Source of the DNA: Acidobacteriaceae bacterium
GTDB lineage: Bacteria; Acidobacteriota; Terriglobia; Terriglobales; Acidobacteriaceae
Reading direction: 5' to 3'
Length of the DNA stretch: 5,283 bases
Assembly: GCA_003154055.1 (NCBI GenBank)
Contig: PMCH01000095.1
Coordinates: 1,815 to 7,097, forward strand
The translations under genes were made by a program, and so were the position numbers. Below, piece by piece: positions 4,946-5,283 of the stretch (position 1 is its first letter; every line of letters starts with the position of its first letter). The notes below the pieces were generated by a model. That model saw only the letters and a program-made list of their open reading frames with translations. It made no database searches and had not been told where the DNA came from.

Positions 4946-5283
4946 GCCGCCCTCCGCACGTAGCCTTGGGAATCTGCCGCCCCATCAAGGCGCCGCGCCA
5001 GTTCCGCGCTCTGCGCCGCCGCCCCCGCCATGAACTCAGGATAAACCGGCAGCCGTTGCCGCAACTCGAATCCCTTGGCCTCGGTCCGGTGCCGCAAATC
5101 GTCCAGGTGCGGCCACGGCTTCTCCGGATTGATGAAGTCCGGCGTCAGCGGAGAAACTCCGCCCCAGTCATTGATGCCTGCATCCAGCAAGTCCGCGTAG
5201 TGCGGATCAGACAGATTCGGCGGTGCCTGGATATTCATTTCCGGCAACAGCAACCGTGCCACTGCCAGCGTCCGCAGCATATC
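4942..5283 (-). CDS. cofG: Fo synthase subunit 1, radical SAM (CofG), C-terminal part (runs off right edge)
   Basis: The last 113 codons of the radical SAM enzyme (7,8-didemethyl-8-hydroxy-5-deazariboflavin synthase) that cyclises the CofH product into Fo. The SAM-cluster cysteines lie outside the window. What identifies it is the C-terminal core: L-R-T-L-A-V-A-R-L-L-L followed by P-E-M-N-I-Q-A-P-P-N-L, then L-L-D-A-G-I-N-D-W-G-G-V-S-P-L-T-P-D, and P-E-K-P-W-P-H-L. The N-D-W-G-G-V-S-P motif separates CofG from CofH, which has N-D-Y-G-G-T here. The gene ends in its own TGA (4944-4942) overlapping cofD, so it is not the N-terminal half of a fused FbiC; cofH is a separate gene three genes downstream. 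After P-W-P-H-L come about 50 more residues, ending in V-R-R-A-A. The promoter for the operon must lie upstream of, or further to the right than, this gene. Confidence 0.94.
   Translation of the reverse strand, partial: DMLRTLAVARLLLPEMNIQAPPNLSDPHYADLLDAGINDWGGVSPLTPDFINPEKPWPHLDDLRHRTEAKGFELRQRLPVYPEFMAGAAAQSAELARRLDGAADSQGYVRRAA
4950..4955 (-). promoter_or_regulatory. Ribosome binding site of cofD
   Basis: GGAGGG ends four bases before the GTG start at 4945, inside the last codons of cofG. It supports the GTG start and the coupled GTGA overlap. Confidence 0.7.

Noticed and set aside
1..5283. CRISPR array, tRNA, rRNA, insertion sequence or phage signs
   Set aside because: No regularly spaced repeats, no tRNA-like or rRNA-like segments and no transposase or integrase reading frame were seen. 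About 95% of the window is accounted for by coding sequence.

Overview
The window is a compact, GC-rich (roughly 60% by eye) bacterial segment in which every supported gene is on the minus strand. It carries most of a coenzyme F420 biosynthesis operon, an F420:NADP oxidoreductase gene, and then, after a 200-odd-base gap, the start of a 2-oxoacid:ferredoxin oxidoreductase operon. The host looks like a non-actinobacterial bacterium. cofG and cofH are separate genes rather than a fused fbiC, cofE lacks the C-terminal nitroreductase domain of actinobacterial FbiB, and the short KorD/KorA pair reads as bacterial. Acidobacteriota or a similar soil or sediment lineage would fit, but this is a guess from general feel and not from a search.

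Layout in the direction of transcription (high to low coordinates): the C-terminal part of cofG enters at the right edge (5283-4942). It is followed by cofD (4945-3995), cofC (3998-3345), cofE (3352-2591), cofH (2580-1348) and npdG/fno (1351-650). Four of the five junctions are stop/start overlaps: GTGA at cofG/cofD, ATGA at cofD/cofC and cofH/npdG, and 8 nt at cofC/cofE. cofE/cofH is separated by 10 nt, with the ribosome binding site built on the cofE stop codon. This is one translationally coupled transcription unit whose promoter lies outside the window.

Together the genes cover the pathway. CofG and CofH are the radical-SAM enzymes that build the deazaflavin chromophore Fo. CofC activates a phosphorylated three-carbon acid with GTP. 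CofD transfers that moiety to Fo, giving F420-0 or its dehydro form. CofE adds the glutamate tail. NpdG/Fno exchanges hydride between NADPH and F420, so the operon makes the cofactor and also connects it to the NADP pool. No dehydro-F420-0 reductase is visible, so the native CofC substrate (2-phospho-L-lactate, phosphoenolpyruvate or 3-phosphoglycerate) is left open.

The 434-649 gap has no gene. It holds a 30-base dyad (491-520) with a near-consensus CRP-type core, GTGA-N6-TCAC. The dyad is centred 41.5 bases upstream of the start site predicted from a CATAAT -10 element (476-471). It also holds a three-copy AGCGTTGG/GGCGCC repeat family in mixed orientation and alternative hairpins. This is the least explained part of the window.

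Downstream are korD, a two-cluster 4Fe-4S ferredoxin subunit, and the first 61 codons of korA, the alpha subunit with the YPITPST motif. They are coupled by an ATGA overlap, and korA runs off the left edge.
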